DNA from: Flavobacterium ichthyis
GTDB taxonomy: Bacteria > Bacteroidota > Bacteroidia > Flavobacteriales > Flavobacteriaceae
NCBI RefSeq assembly: GCF_009915155.1
Contig: NZ_JAABLM010000006.1
Span: 124,001 to 188,000 of the forward strand
Direction: 5' to 3'
DNA: 64,000 nucleotides
Shown here: positions 1-8,370 of the stretch, piece after piece
Layout: every line of letters starts with the position of its first letter
Position numbering within the stretch: the first letter of the stretch is position 1
Program-made: the position numbers and the translations under genes
Notes under the pieces: model-generated
What the model was told of the DNA's origin: nothing
Databases searched by the model: none
The model's input: only the letters and a program-made list of their open reading frames with translations

Positions 1-864
1 TGGAACAAATCTAAAGCCTTGAATTTTGGAATTAAAAAAATACAAACCGAGTATGGTTTTGTAGCAGATGTGGATATGATTTTTCATCCCCAGTTTAGTC
101 AAGAGTTAACCCGTCTTAAAAATCCTAATCAAGCGGTTTATTTTAAAGTAGGTTTTCTTTCAGAAACAGAATCAAAAAAAAATCAGGCGTTTGAAGCATA
201 CCAAATAAAGTTTTATTCTAATCATGAAGCGACCGGTATGACGCTTTTCCCAATCTCAAAAGCCAAAGAAATCTCAGGTTTCGACGAATTTTTTCATTTT
301 TGGGGAGCAGAGGATACGGATTTTCACAATCGATTGAAAAAAGCAAATTGCGAAGTTTTTTTCTATGCTGATAAAACACTAATGCTACACCAATGGCATC
401 CAAACTTCAATTCGCAAAAAAGCGCTACACTAACGGCAAGTTTGCAACTAAGTAGAATAGCCGAAATCAACCATTTACACTTGCTCGAAAACGAACGGAA
501 TCCGAAAAACAATCATCAAAATGGATGGGGTGTAATTTTAGACAATGATGCGTTATTGGACAAAGCAGCAGATTTTAAAATTAACATTACTAACGAAAAA
601 AAATACATTGACTATCTATTAAACGGTCAATTACCTTTGGCAACTAATCAATTAGTAGAAATCACAATTAAAAAAAGCCAAGAACCAAACACTTTAAAAC
701 ATCAATTTAAAAAAGCGTTTGGCTATAAAACTAAATCATTTTATAACCTAAAAGAAGTGAATGATAAAATCCTTTTACAGCTTCTTTCATTTTACAGTTC
801 AAAACCATACATTTATCGGGTTAACACAGATTTAAGTGGAATGCTACTTAAAATTGAACTTTAA
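1..864 (+). CDS. Glycosyltransferase, GT-A fold (5' end outside window)
   Basis: The frame is open from base 1, so the N-terminus lies upstream of the window; a TTG at 19 is not the true start. The visible 287 residues contain DVDMIF near residue 23, which fits a DxD nucleotide-sugar/metal site, and GFDEFFHFWGAEDTDF near residues 94-108. That second motif resembles the C-terminal galactosyltransferase motif (Glyco_transf_7C) that follows the catalytic core of family 2-like enzymes. It probably transfers one sugar of the surface polysaccharide made by the downstream genes. The donor and acceptor cannot be read from the sequence. The C-terminal ~130 residues are lysine-rich and have no motif I recognise. 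Confidence 0.75.
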   Translation, partial: WNKSKALNFGIKKIQTEYGFVADVDMIFHPQFSQELTRLKNPNQAVYFKVGFLSETESKKNQAFEAYQIKFYSNHEATGMTLFPISKAKEISGFDEFFHFWGAEDTDFHNRLKKANCEVFFYADKTLMLHQWHPNFNSQKSATLTASLQLSRIAEINHLHLLENERNPKNNHQNGWGVILDNDALLDKAADFKINITNEKKYIDYLLNGQLPLATNQLVEITIKKSQEPNTLKHQFKKAFGYKTKSFYNLKEVNDKILLQLLSFYSSKPYIYRVNTDLSGMLLKIEL

Positions 865-877
865 TTATTGGCCAAAT

Positions 878-1696
878 ATGTTTAAGGATCATAAAATAAA
901 ATTATTTTGGTGGAGCGAAATTTACTTAGGTCATAAAGACAAAGAAAATTTTGGTGATTTAGTGGGGAAATATTTAGTTGAAAAAATATCAAATAAACCA
1001 GTAAAATGGTTGCATCCTAAAAAGAGAGGATTGTTTTCTAAGAATACTAACTTATACTTTACAGCCGGAAGTATCTTAAGTCAAGTTAACGGCAAATGTA
1101 CGGTTTGGGGAAGTGGCATTATCACGAAAGACCATCCTGTGAAGCCCGCAATATTTACTGCAGTTCGCGGGCCACAAACCCGAAAACATTTAATTTCACA
1201 AGGATATAATGTTCCTGAAATTTATGGTGATCCGGCTTTGTTGCTTCCGTTGTACCATAATCCCAAGATTGATAAAAAATACAAGGTTGGCATCATTCCT
1301 CATTATGTAGATTATAAAACAATTTGTAATTTATACGCTAATTCGCCACACATTAAAGTTATTGATTTGATGACAAATAATGTAGAATCCGTTTGTAATG
1401 AAATTTTGGAATGTGAAAATATAATTTCTTCTTCATTACATGGAGTTATCGTGCCTCATGCCTACGGAATTCCAGCAGTATATGTAAAGTTTTCGGATAA
1501 AATTTTTGGTGACGGTATCAAATATCAAGATTATTTTGAGTCCATAGAGATTGATAATTATGCCCCAAAATATATACAAGAAATAGTAACAGAAACTGCT
1601 TGGTTACAACTCATCTCAGATTATAATTCATTACCCAAAGCACAAAAAATAAATCAATTGCAAAAAGGTTTATTAGCAGCTTGCCCATTTAAATAA
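878..1696 (+). CDS. Polysaccharide pyruvyl transferase family protein
   Basis: This 272-residue protein fits the polysaccharide pyruvyl transferase family, which adds a pyruvate ketal from PEP to a sugar of an exopolysaccharide or cell-wall glycan. Seen directly: GDFGDL-like ENFGDLVGKYLVE near the N-terminus, VRGPQTRKHL in the middle, YGDPALLLP near residue 117 and SSSLHGVIVPHAYGIPA near 184. This order is typical of the family. I chose ATG 878 because the longer frame from 836 would overlap the upstream glycosyltransferase by 29 bases and has no extra homology. It sits 4 bases before the next GT gene, so it is probably co-transcribed. The family assignment is good; the acceptor sugar is unknown. 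Confidence 0.8.
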   Translation: MFKDHKIKLFWWSEIYLGHKDKENFGDLVGKYLVEKISNKPVKWLHPKKRGLFSKNTNLYFTAGSILSQVNGKCTVWGSGIITKDHPVKPAIFTAVRGPQTRKHLISQGYNVPEIYGDPALLLPLYHNPKIDKKYKVGIIPHYVDYKTICNLYANSPHIKVIDLMTNNVESVCNEILECENIISSSLHGVIVPHAYGIPAVYVKFSDKIFGDGIKYQDYFESIEIDNYAPKYIQEIVTETAWLQLISDYNSLPKAQKINQLQKGLLAACPFK

Positions 1697-1700
1697 AAAG

Positions 1701-2795
1701 ATGCCAAAAGTAATTCTTCTATCTCAATTTCCGCTGCCGTATTCCAAAATTGGAAGCTGGACTACATTGTATAAAAATTACTTGCAAAATGCTCATTCCA
1801 TAGATTATATCGTTTGTAGTCCACCCGAAATTAAGTTTCAAGGAGTTGATTATGCTTTGGTAAAAAATGATTTTAGTACGAAATTGGGGCAAAAATTTTT
1901 TAAAAAGAAATATACAGATTATTTCAACGCCTTAGAAGAGGTAGTCCAACCCAATGAAAAGTATATTTTGCAAGTGATTGACAATTATGGAATTGTTCCG
2001 CATTTAGAAAAATGGCTTCAGCGCAAAAAACTACGTCAACAATTTTATATACAATTCTTTTACCACGGATTTCCACCATTTTTCGGAAACTTTGCAGGAA
2101 GAGAATTTTTTAACTTTATAGACGAAATGGTTTTATTAACATACGATAGTTATAAAGCTCATCGGGATTACTATACTATTTTACCAGCAAAATTTTCAGT
2201 TTTGCATAATGGTATTGACACACAAAAATTTTTTAAAGTAACCGAAATTCAAAAACAGCAACTCAAAGCTAAATTCAAAGTAAGCAATAAAACCATTTTT
2301 GTTTGGTGTTCACAAGACCGTCCTAAAAAAGGATTGGATTTAATTTTAGATGTTTGGAACAGGATTTATTCCGAAGAAAAAAATATGGAGCTCTGGGTCA
2401 TTGGAGCCACACGAAATCAAACTATCAAAGGTGTCAAATTTTTAGGACGTATAGAAAATGATTTATTACCCGAATATTTTCAAGCATCAGATTGTTATCT
2501 TTTCCCAACACTCAATCATGAAGGTTTCGGATTAAGCCTAATTGAAGCCTTACATTGTGGAAATTATTGTATAGCATCAGCAATGGGTGGAGTTCCCGAA
2601 GTGTTGCAATACGGCAAGTTAGGTAAATTAATTGAAAACCCACATTTTATATTGGAATGGGTTAAAGCTATGGAAGATTTTTTACAACAACCCAAACCCG
2701 AAATTACTATTCCCGATGGATTTTATTCAAAAGAAAGTTGGAATGAAGGAATGAATGCCATTATCGCTTCGGCAAAAAAATCTATGGAAATATGA
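1701..2795 (+). CDS. Glycosyltransferase family 4 (GT-B)
   Basis: This 364-residue protein has the two-domain layout of retaining GT-B glycosyltransferases. The C-terminal half carries the donor-binding domain (about residues 190-345): WCSQDRPKKGLDLILDVW, then EGFGLSLIEALHCGN near residue 274, which contains the E-x7-E motif that contacts the nucleotide sugar. HNGIDTQKF near residue 170 is the linker motif usual in this family. The stop overlaps the start of neuB by four bases (ATGA), so translation is probably coupled. It likely adds one residue to the repeat unit on the cytoplasmic face of the inner membrane; the sugar is not predictable. Confidence 0.87.
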   Translation: MPKVILLSQFPLPYSKIGSWTTLYKNYLQNAHSIDYIVCSPPEIKFQGVDYALVKNDFSTKLGQKFFKKKYTDYFNALEEVVQPNEKYILQVIDNYGIVPHLEKWLQRKKLRQQFYIQFFYHGFPPFFGNFAGREFFNFIDEMVLLTYDSYKAHRDYYTILPAKFSVLHNGIDTQKFFKVTEIQKQQLKAKFKVSNKTIFVWCSQDRPKKGLDLILDVWNRIYSEEKNMELWVIGATRNQTIKGVKFLGRIENDLLPEYFQASDCYLFPTLNHEGFGLSLIEALHCGNYCIASAMGGVPEVLQYGKLGKLIENPHFILEWVKAMEDFLQQPKPEITIPDGFYSKESWNEGMNAIIASAKKSMEI

Positions 2796-3799
2796 AAACA
2801 CCTTATATTATCGCCGAAATCGGTCAGGCTCACGAAGGCAGTTTAGGACTCCTTCATTCTTATATTGATGCCTTAGCGCCAACTGGGGTTGATGCCGTAA
2901 AATTTCAAATGCATATTGCTGAAGCCGAAAGTAGCCAGCACGAGCCTTTTAGAGTTAAGTTTTCTTTAGAAGATGCTACTAGATATGATTATTGGGAACG
3001 GATGTCTTTCACAATCGAGCAATGGAAACAAATCAAAAAACATTGTGATGAAGTAGGTCTCGATTTTTTATGTTCTCCGTTTAGTAATCGTGCGGTGGAC
3101 TGGCTTGAAGAAATTGGTGTTACCCAGTATAAAATAGGTTCGGGGGAGGTGAATAACTTACTTCTGTTAGAAAAAATCGCTCGAACTAAAAAGCCTGTTA
3201 TTTTGTCTTCAGGCATGAGTAACTATCAAGAGCTTGACGAAACGGTCGCTTTTTTGAAAAAATCGGATGTGCCATTTTCGATTTTGCAATGCACCACAGC
3301 TTATCCTACACCACCTAACCAATACGGTTTAAATGTTATTGGAGAATTAAAAAACCGTTATCAGGTTGCGATAGGTTATTCTGATCATTCTGCATCGATT
3401 GCTGCCTGTGTCGCTGCAACGGCTCTTGGTGCTGAAATATTAGAATTTCATGCAGTTTTCGACCGAAGACAGTTCGGTCCGGATTCTTCTTCGTCGTTGA
3501 CTATTGATGAAATTAAGCTATTGGTTCATAGTGTCCGAAGTGTTTCGGTTGCCTTATCAAATCCTGTAGATAAAAGTGATAATCATCATTTTTCATCCCT
3601 AAAAAATATATTTGAAAAATCGTTAGCAGTCAATAAGGCGTTACCAGCAGGACATGTCTTGCAGTTTGACGATTTAGAAGCCAAGAAGCCAAAAGGGTTT
3701 GGTATTGATGCTAGATTATTTCAGCAAGTTATTGGCAAAAAACTTAAGTTTGTCAAAAATCAATGGGATTTTTTAAATTTTGAAGATATTGAATTGTGA
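2792..3799 (+). CDS. neuB: N-acetylneuraminate / nonulosonate synthase
   Basis: NeuB-family enzymes condense an N-acyl-mannosamine-type sugar with PEP to give a nine-carbon sialic-type acid. The 335-residue length matches the family. The N-terminal (beta/alpha)8 domain (about 1-245) shows IAEIGQAHEGS, VDAVKFQ, FLCSPFSNRAVDWLE, YKIGSGE, SSGMS, LQCTTAYPTPP, IGYSDHS and EFHAVFDRRQFGPDSSSSL, all characteristic. A C-terminal SAF (antifreeze-like) domain covers about 275-335. It overlaps the GT upstream and neuC downstream by four bases each. With neuC and neuA next to it the simplest product is Neu5Ac, but legionaminic-type synthases look alike and the exact sugar is not certain. Confidence 0.9.
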   Translation: MKTPYIIAEIGQAHEGSLGLLHSYIDALAPTGVDAVKFQMHIAEAESSQHEPFRVKFSLEDATRYDYWERMSFTIEQWKQIKKHCDEVGLDFLCSPFSNRAVDWLEEIGVTQYKIGSGEVNNLLLLEKIARTKKPVILSSGMSNYQELDETVAFLKKSDVPFSILQCTTAYPTPPNQYGLNVIGELKNRYQVAIGYSDHSASIAACVAATALGAEILEFHAVFDRRQFGPDSSSSLTIDEIKLLVHSVRSVSVALSNPVDKSDNHHFSSLKNIFEKSLAVNKALPAGHVLQFDDLEAKKPKGFGIDARLFQQVIGKKLKFVKNQWDFLNFEDIEL

Positions 3800-4953
3800 A
3801 CCCAAGAAAAATTTGCGTAGTTATTACTGCGAGACCTTCGTACAGTAGGGTACGAACCGTATTAGAAGCGATAGACCATCATCCCCAACTCGAACTTCAA
3901 CTTGTTGTGGCAGCTTCGGCATTGTTAGAGCGATATGGTTCTGCTGTTAATTTTATTGAAAAAGACGGATTTACTGTTACTGCCAAGGTCTTTAATGTAT
4001 TGGAAGGAGAAAACCTTACCGCTGCTGCTAAAACGACCGGTATTGGAATTTTAGAGCTTTCTACAGTTTTTGATAATATCAAACCTGATATTGTAGTAAC
4101 TGTTGCGGATCGATTTGAAACCATGGCAACAGCTATTTCGGCTTCTTATATGAATATACCATTGGCACATATACAAGGTGGAGAAGTGACTGGAAATATT
4201 GACGAAAAAGTACGACATGCCATAACTAAATTGGCGGATTACCACTTCGTTGCATCTGCGGGTGCGAAGGAGCGCGTGATTAAATTAGGCGAAGCAGAAA
4301 ATGTAGTTTATAATACTGGTTGTCCTTCTATTGATATTGCCAAAGCCATATCACAATTTACGGAGTTGCAATTTGATCCTTATGAGAAATATGGTGGCGT
4401 AGGAGCTAAGCCGGATTTGTCTTCGGGTTATCTTGTGGTGATGCAACATCCGGTTACCACAGAATACCAAAATTCACGAAAGCATATCGAACAAACTTTA
4501 GCGGCGGTTCATCAGCTCAATATTCCAACCTTGTGGTTTTGGCCCAATGTAGATGCTGGAGCCGATGGTACTTCGGCAGGAATCAGGTCATTTAGGGAAA
4601 ATAATGCTTCAGAGAACATTCATTTTTTTAAAAACATGGAAGGAGATGATTTTCTTAATTTGCTACAAAATTCTTTGTTACTTATCGGTAATTCAAGCGT
4701 TGGAATTAGAGAATGTGCTTATCTTGGTGTTCCGGTCGTTAACATTGGAACGCGTCAAAACATGAGAGAACGAGGCGATAATGTTACGGATGTAAATTAT
4801 GATGCGGCAGCGATTATTTCGGCGGTACAAAATATTATTAAAACTGGAAAAGCAACTCCGTCTAAAATTTACGGAGATGGTAATGCAGGCAAAACCATTG
4901 CAAATCTATTAGCATCAGTACCTTTGAAGTTCCACAAAACAATCTCTTACTAA
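3796..4953 (+). CDS. neuC: UDP-N-acetylglucosamine 2-epimerase (hydrolysing)
   Basis: NeuC converts UDP-GlcNAc to ManNAc plus UDP, supplying the substrate of NeuB. The 385-residue protein shows the GT-B-like epimerase fold motifs: ITARPSYSRVRTVLEAI at the N-terminus, VTVADRFETMATA near 100, IQGGEVTGNIDEKVRHA near 130 and LIGNSSVGIRECAYLGVP near 297. The start is GTG at 3796, overlapping the neuB stop as GTGA. The stop overlaps the neuA start (TAATG). A related enzyme acting on UDP-diacetylbacillosamine (LegG/NeuC-like) is the main alternative. No other legionaminic acid genes (LegB/LegC) are visible here, which favours the ManNAc route. Confidence 0.87.
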   Translation: MNPRKICVVITARPSYSRVRTVLEAIDHHPQLELQLVVAASALLERYGSAVNFIEKDGFTVTAKVFNVLEGENLTAAAKTTGIGILELSTVFDNIKPDIVVTVADRFETMATAISASYMNIPLAHIQGGEVTGNIDEKVRHAITKLADYHFVASAGAKERVIKLGEAENVVYNTGCPSIDIAKAISQFTELQFDPYEKYGGVGAKPDLSSGYLVVMQHPVTTEYQNSRKHIEQTLAAVHQLNIPTLWFWPNVDAGADGTSAGIRSFRENNASENIHFFKNMEGDDFLNLLQNSLLLIGNSSVGIRECAYLGVPVVNIGTRQNMRERGDNVTDVNYDAAAIISAVQNIIKTGKATPSKIYGDGNAGKTIANLLASVPLKFHKTISY

Positions 4954-5651
4954 TGAAAGTGTTGGTCATTATCCCTGCTCGAGGCGGAAGCAAAGGTGTT
5001 CCCGGTAAAAATATTAAAGTATTGGGTGATAAGCCATTGGTTATTCATGCTATTGATTGCGCCAAAAAATCAAATAAGGTCAGTGAAATTGTTGTAACAA
5101 CGGACAGTGATGCGGTAATTGATGTGGTAAAAAACCAAGGAATTACAGTTCTTAAACGTCCCGAAAATTTAGCGCAAGATGACAGTAATGTTGTCACGGC
5201 AGTAAATCATTGCATTGAAACATTAGAAAATAGTTATGATTTGATTGTATTGTTACAACCTACATCTCCATTTAGAACCGAAAAAGATTTGGATGCCATT
5301 ATTGAAATGTTTGAAAATGATGCCGATTTAGAAGGAGTTGTGAGTGTTGCAAAGGTTGAAGAACCTCATCCTGCCCGAATGTACCATAAATCCGAAGAAA
5401 ATTATTTGAGTTCGTATGCAAAAGATGAAGAAAGCAAGCGAAGACAAGATTTGGATATTCTATTCCATAGAAATGGCTGTTTTTATGCTGTAACAACCGC
5501 TGTTTTTTTGAAACAAAAATCTTTAATGCCTGAACATAAAAAAGCGTACATTATGGATGCTGATTGGGTGGTAAATATTGATAAACCTCGCGACTTTGCT
5601 ATTGCTACTTTATTGTATCAAGATTGGATTAAATTTGTTGGTAATGTCTAA
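4953..5651 (+). CDS. neuA: CMP-N-acylneuraminate cytidylyltransferase
   Basis: NeuA activates the nonulosonic acid with CTP to the CMP-sugar used by transferases. The 232-residue protein has the N-terminal nucleotide-binding motif IPARGGSKGVPGKNIK, the family motifs VVTTDSDAV, RPENLAQDDS and LLQPTSPFRTEKDLD, and a C-terminal DADWVVNIDKPRDF that closes the active site. Length is normal for a single-domain bacterial CMP-NeuAc synthetase. It is the last gene of a neuB-neuC-neuA set in pathway order, and its stop lies eight bases inside the next gene, so that next product is translationally coupled to CMP-sugar production. Confidence 0.92.
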   Translation: MKVLVIIPARGGSKGVPGKNIKVLGDKPLVIHAIDCAKKSNKVSEIVVTTDSDAVIDVVKNQGITVLKRPENLAQDDSNVVTAVNHCIETLENSYDLIVLLQPTSPFRTEKDLDAIIEMFENDADLEGVVSVAKVEEPHPARMYHKSEENYLSSYAKDEESKRRQDLDILFHRNGCFYAVTTAVFLKQKSLMPEHKKAYIMDADWVVNIDKPRDFAIATLLYQDWIKFVGNV

Positions 5652-7047
5652 AAAAATATTTATACTCCTTCCCGATGGTATTGGACTTCGAAACTTTGCT
5701 TATTCTGATTTTTATCAAATAGGAAAACAAGAAGGTTTTGAGGTTACTTTTTGGAATAACACCCCATTTGATTTAAGTGCTTTGGGTTTCGACGAAATTA
5801 AAATCCACGGAGCGAAAGCCCATCCATTAACGGAAATCTTCAAAAATGCCAGGAAACAGATTGAGCTTAACCTCAATATTAAAAAAAGTGGTGATGCCGT
5901 TTATGATACTTACCGCTTTCCTTTTTCCTATAAAAATTTAAAAACAAGCATCAAAAATATTGCCACTCAAGTTATTACTGCTGTTTGTAATTCCGAACAA
6001 GGCTTACGGAACGTTCGAAAAGTTATTGAAAAAAAAGAGCGAAAAACTGCCTTTTACCGCCGTTCAATTGAAACTTTAAAAAGTAAAAAACCTGCGATGG
6101 TTTTTTGTACAAATCAAAGACCTTTATTAGCAATTGCACCATTATTGGCGGCAAAAGATCTTGGGATTCCTACGGCAACCTTTATTTTTTCTTGGGATAA
6201 TTTGCCCAAAGCAACTATGGTGGTGGAAACGGATTATTATTTTGTTTGGAGCGAACACATGAAACGCGAGTTGCTTGACTATTATCCCTATATTTTAGAA
6301 AAACAAATTGTGGTAAGTGGAACGCCACAGTTCGAAGCGCATTTTAAAAAAGAAACATTGTTTTCCAAAGAAGAATTTTTTGAAAAATACCATCTTGATG
6401 TAAAAACAAAATATATTTGTTATTCCGGAGACGATGTCACCACCTCGCCAGATGATCCGCAGTATTTAGCCGATACCGCAAAAGCAATCCGAGAGTTAAA
6501 CGAAAATGGCGAACGTTTAGGGATTATTTTCAGGCGTTGTCCGGTTGATTTTTCTGGAAGATTTAATGAAGTGATTCAGCAAAATTCGGATGTAATTGTA
6601 GCAATCGATCCGCTTTGGAAAAAAATTGGAGAAGGCTGGAATACCATCTTACCAACTGCCGAAGACGTGGTTTTGCAACAAAATATTATTCAACATACTG
6701 AAATGGTAGTGAATTTAGGTTCATCAATGGTGTTTGATTACGTGGCCCATCAAAAGCCTTGTGCATTTATTAATTATGATGCAGCACAACAAAAACTTCC
6801 AGGCTGGTCAGTAAAAAAAATTTATAATTACATTCATTTTCGCTCCATGCCACATTGCAAAGCGGTCGTGTGGTTACATTCGCCTGAAGAAATTGCAGAA
6901 AAAATAAAGAATATTTTGCAAAACAGCGAAACAACTGTTAAACATGCACAAAATTGGTTTGAAGTCATTGCCGGACCAAGACCAATGACAGCATCACGGG
7001 AAATATGGAATGGAATTGCGATGGTAATTGAGCAACAACAAGTGTAA
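5644..7047 (+). CDS. Putative GT-B-like glycosyl- or glycerophosphotransferase, unassigned
   Basis: I do not recognise a named family with certainty. The 467-residue protein begins MSKKIFILLPDGIGLRNF (ATG 5644; an upstream frame start lies inside neuA and is unlikely). It has two halves suggestive of a GT-B fold: an N-terminal half with CTNQRPLLAIAPLLAAKDLG and TFIFSWDNLPKATM, and a C-terminal half with YICYSGDDVTTSPDDPQYL and EMVVNLGSSMVFDYVAHQKP, which resembles the donor-site region of CDP-glycerol transferases and capsule transferases. It overlaps neuA by eight bases. That coupling makes a transferase using the CMP-nonulosonate a reasonable but unproven guess. There is no membrane segment or signal peptide. 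Confidence 0.6.
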   Translation: MSKKIFILLPDGIGLRNFAYSDFYQIGKQEGFEVTFWNNTPFDLSALGFDEIKIHGAKAHPLTEIFKNARKQIELNLNIKKSGDAVYDTYRFPFSYKNLKTSIKNIATQVITAVCNSEQGLRNVRKVIEKKERKTAFYRRSIETLKSKKPAMVFCTNQRPLLAIAPLLAAKDLGIPTATFIFSWDNLPKATMVVETDYYFVWSEHMKRELLDYYPYILEKQIVVSGTPQFEAHFKKETLFSKEEFFEKYHLDVKTKYICYSGDDVTTSPDDPQYLADTAKAIRELNENGERLGIIFRRCPVDFSGRFNEVIQQNSDVIVAIDPLWKKIGEGWNTILPTAEDVVLQQNIIQHTEMVVNLGSSMVFDYVAHQKPCAFINYDAAQQKLPGWSVKKIYNYIHFRSMPHCKAVVWLHSPEEIAEKIKNILQNSETTVKHAQNWFEVIAGPRPMTASREIWNGIAMVIEQQQV

Positions 7048-7051
7048 TGTC

Positions 7052-8347
7052 ATGCCGGAATCAACATTAAAAGAAAATAAAACAACACTTTTTCAGTGGC
7101 TTACGCTTTCAGGAGCTGCCATAATTTGTCTCATACTTCTTGTGTTACAAAATCAGCAATTGTTAGAATTTGCAGCACATCCTAACGATGGTTACATGGA
7201 GGCGTTTAAAAAATTTTATAGCTTAGGTTTTTACAATGGAAATGTTAAAGGATTCAGCATGTCATATAATGGAGTGATTTCTTTCTTTTATTTCTTTACA
7301 GGAAGTATTTCGTTTTCATTTTTTTTGACGAATATTATTTCACAAATTATAATCGTCTTCATAGCAGTTAAATTAATAAATCGTTTTAAAATCAAAATTA
7401 AGCGTTACTGGTTTTTATGTTTGTTGCTTTTTATTATGTTTCAGTTACTAAATTTGAAATCGTATGCTGCGTCATCTGACGATACTTTTTTAGGTGTTTT
7501 TGTAATATCAATTATTTATTTTGTTTTTGAAGATAATGGCGAAAAATTATTTGGAGTAAAAAAATCTTTTTTAATTGGACTGTTTTTAGCAATAGCGCTT
7601 TCTATTCGACCGACGGCAGTGGTCCTGATATTCTCATTTTTAATAGCTTATTTGTATTTAGGAAAAATTTTAAAAATTTCCCTTAAAACATTATTTAGAT
7701 CGTTAGCAATATGGGTTGGAACTTTTGTCATTTTTACGGGACTATTTCACTTTCCTTCTCTTAAAGAACAGAATAAATTGGCAGTTTATGACAAAAATCC
7801 TCCTACGGGAGCAAATTGGACGCAGCGGAATTATTTGGGCTTAAAAAAGATACAAGCAGGAGAGGCAAAAATTCACCGAGATGCCATTTGGAAAGACTGT
7901 AAATTTAACGTTGTTAACGATTATTTGGATATAAATGGCAAAGATTCGCTTCCTGATAGCTTTTTGAAAGTGTTACTCAAAGATCCAATTTTACTATTAC
8001 TGATATCACTATACAATTTTGTATTCTGCTTTTTGTGGGAGCTTAGATTTTACGGTTTTTTACCTTTTGTGCCCTTGTTTTTTGTTATTTCAAAGTCATT
8101 TCAGTCTATCTATAAAGTTTCGTTTGTATTTTTATTAACTGTATTCATTACATTTTCAACTGTATGTATTACATTTATTGAAATGCGCTGGTTAATTGGT
8201 TACGAAATATTAATTCCAGTAAGTATAATTTGTTCATTAGGTAATTTAGCTAAAATAATTGGCGAAAAAAAGGTTGATGCTGTAATAACATTGTCTATAA
8301 TAATTGTTACAGTATTGAATTTTAAAACCTTGCTATCAACCTTATAA
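7052..8347 (+). CDS. Multi-pass membrane protein, GT-C-like (dolichyl-mannosyltransferase type)
   Basis: A 431-residue integral membrane protein. About nine to eleven hydrophobic segments are visible, starting with one at about residues 15-35 and ending with one near the C-terminus (VITLSIIIVTVLNF). The first large extracytoplasmic loop carries HPNDGYMEAF, an acidic motif placed as in GT-C enzymes that use polyprenyl-phosphate sugars. Length and topology fit family 39-like GTs or lipid-linked sugar transferases. It could instead be an assembly protein of unknown function. ATG 7052 is preferred over an upstream TTG inside the previous gene and lies four bases after that gene's stop. Confidence 0.55.
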   Translation: MPESTLKENKTTLFQWLTLSGAAIICLILLVLQNQQLLEFAAHPNDGYMEAFKKFYSLGFYNGNVKGFSMSYNGVISFFYFFTGSISFSFFLTNIISQIIIVFIAVKLINRFKIKIKRYWFLCLLLFIMFQLLNLKSYAASSDDTFLGVFVISIIYFVFEDNGEKLFGVKKSFLIGLFLAIALSIRPTAVVLIFSFLIAYLYLGKILKISLKTLFRSLAIWVGTFVIFTGLFHFPSLKEQNKLAVYDKNPPTGANWTQRNYLGLKKIQAGEAKIHRDAIWKDCKFNVVNDYLDINGKDSLPDSFLKVLLKDPILLLLISLYNFVFCFLWELRFYGFLPFVPLFFVISKSFQSIYKVSFVFLLTVFITFSTVCITFIEMRWLIGYEILIPVSIICSLGNLAKIIGEKKVDAVITLSIIIVTVLNFKTLLSTL

Positions 8348-8370
8348 TGTATTTGATAATCTAAATTGCA

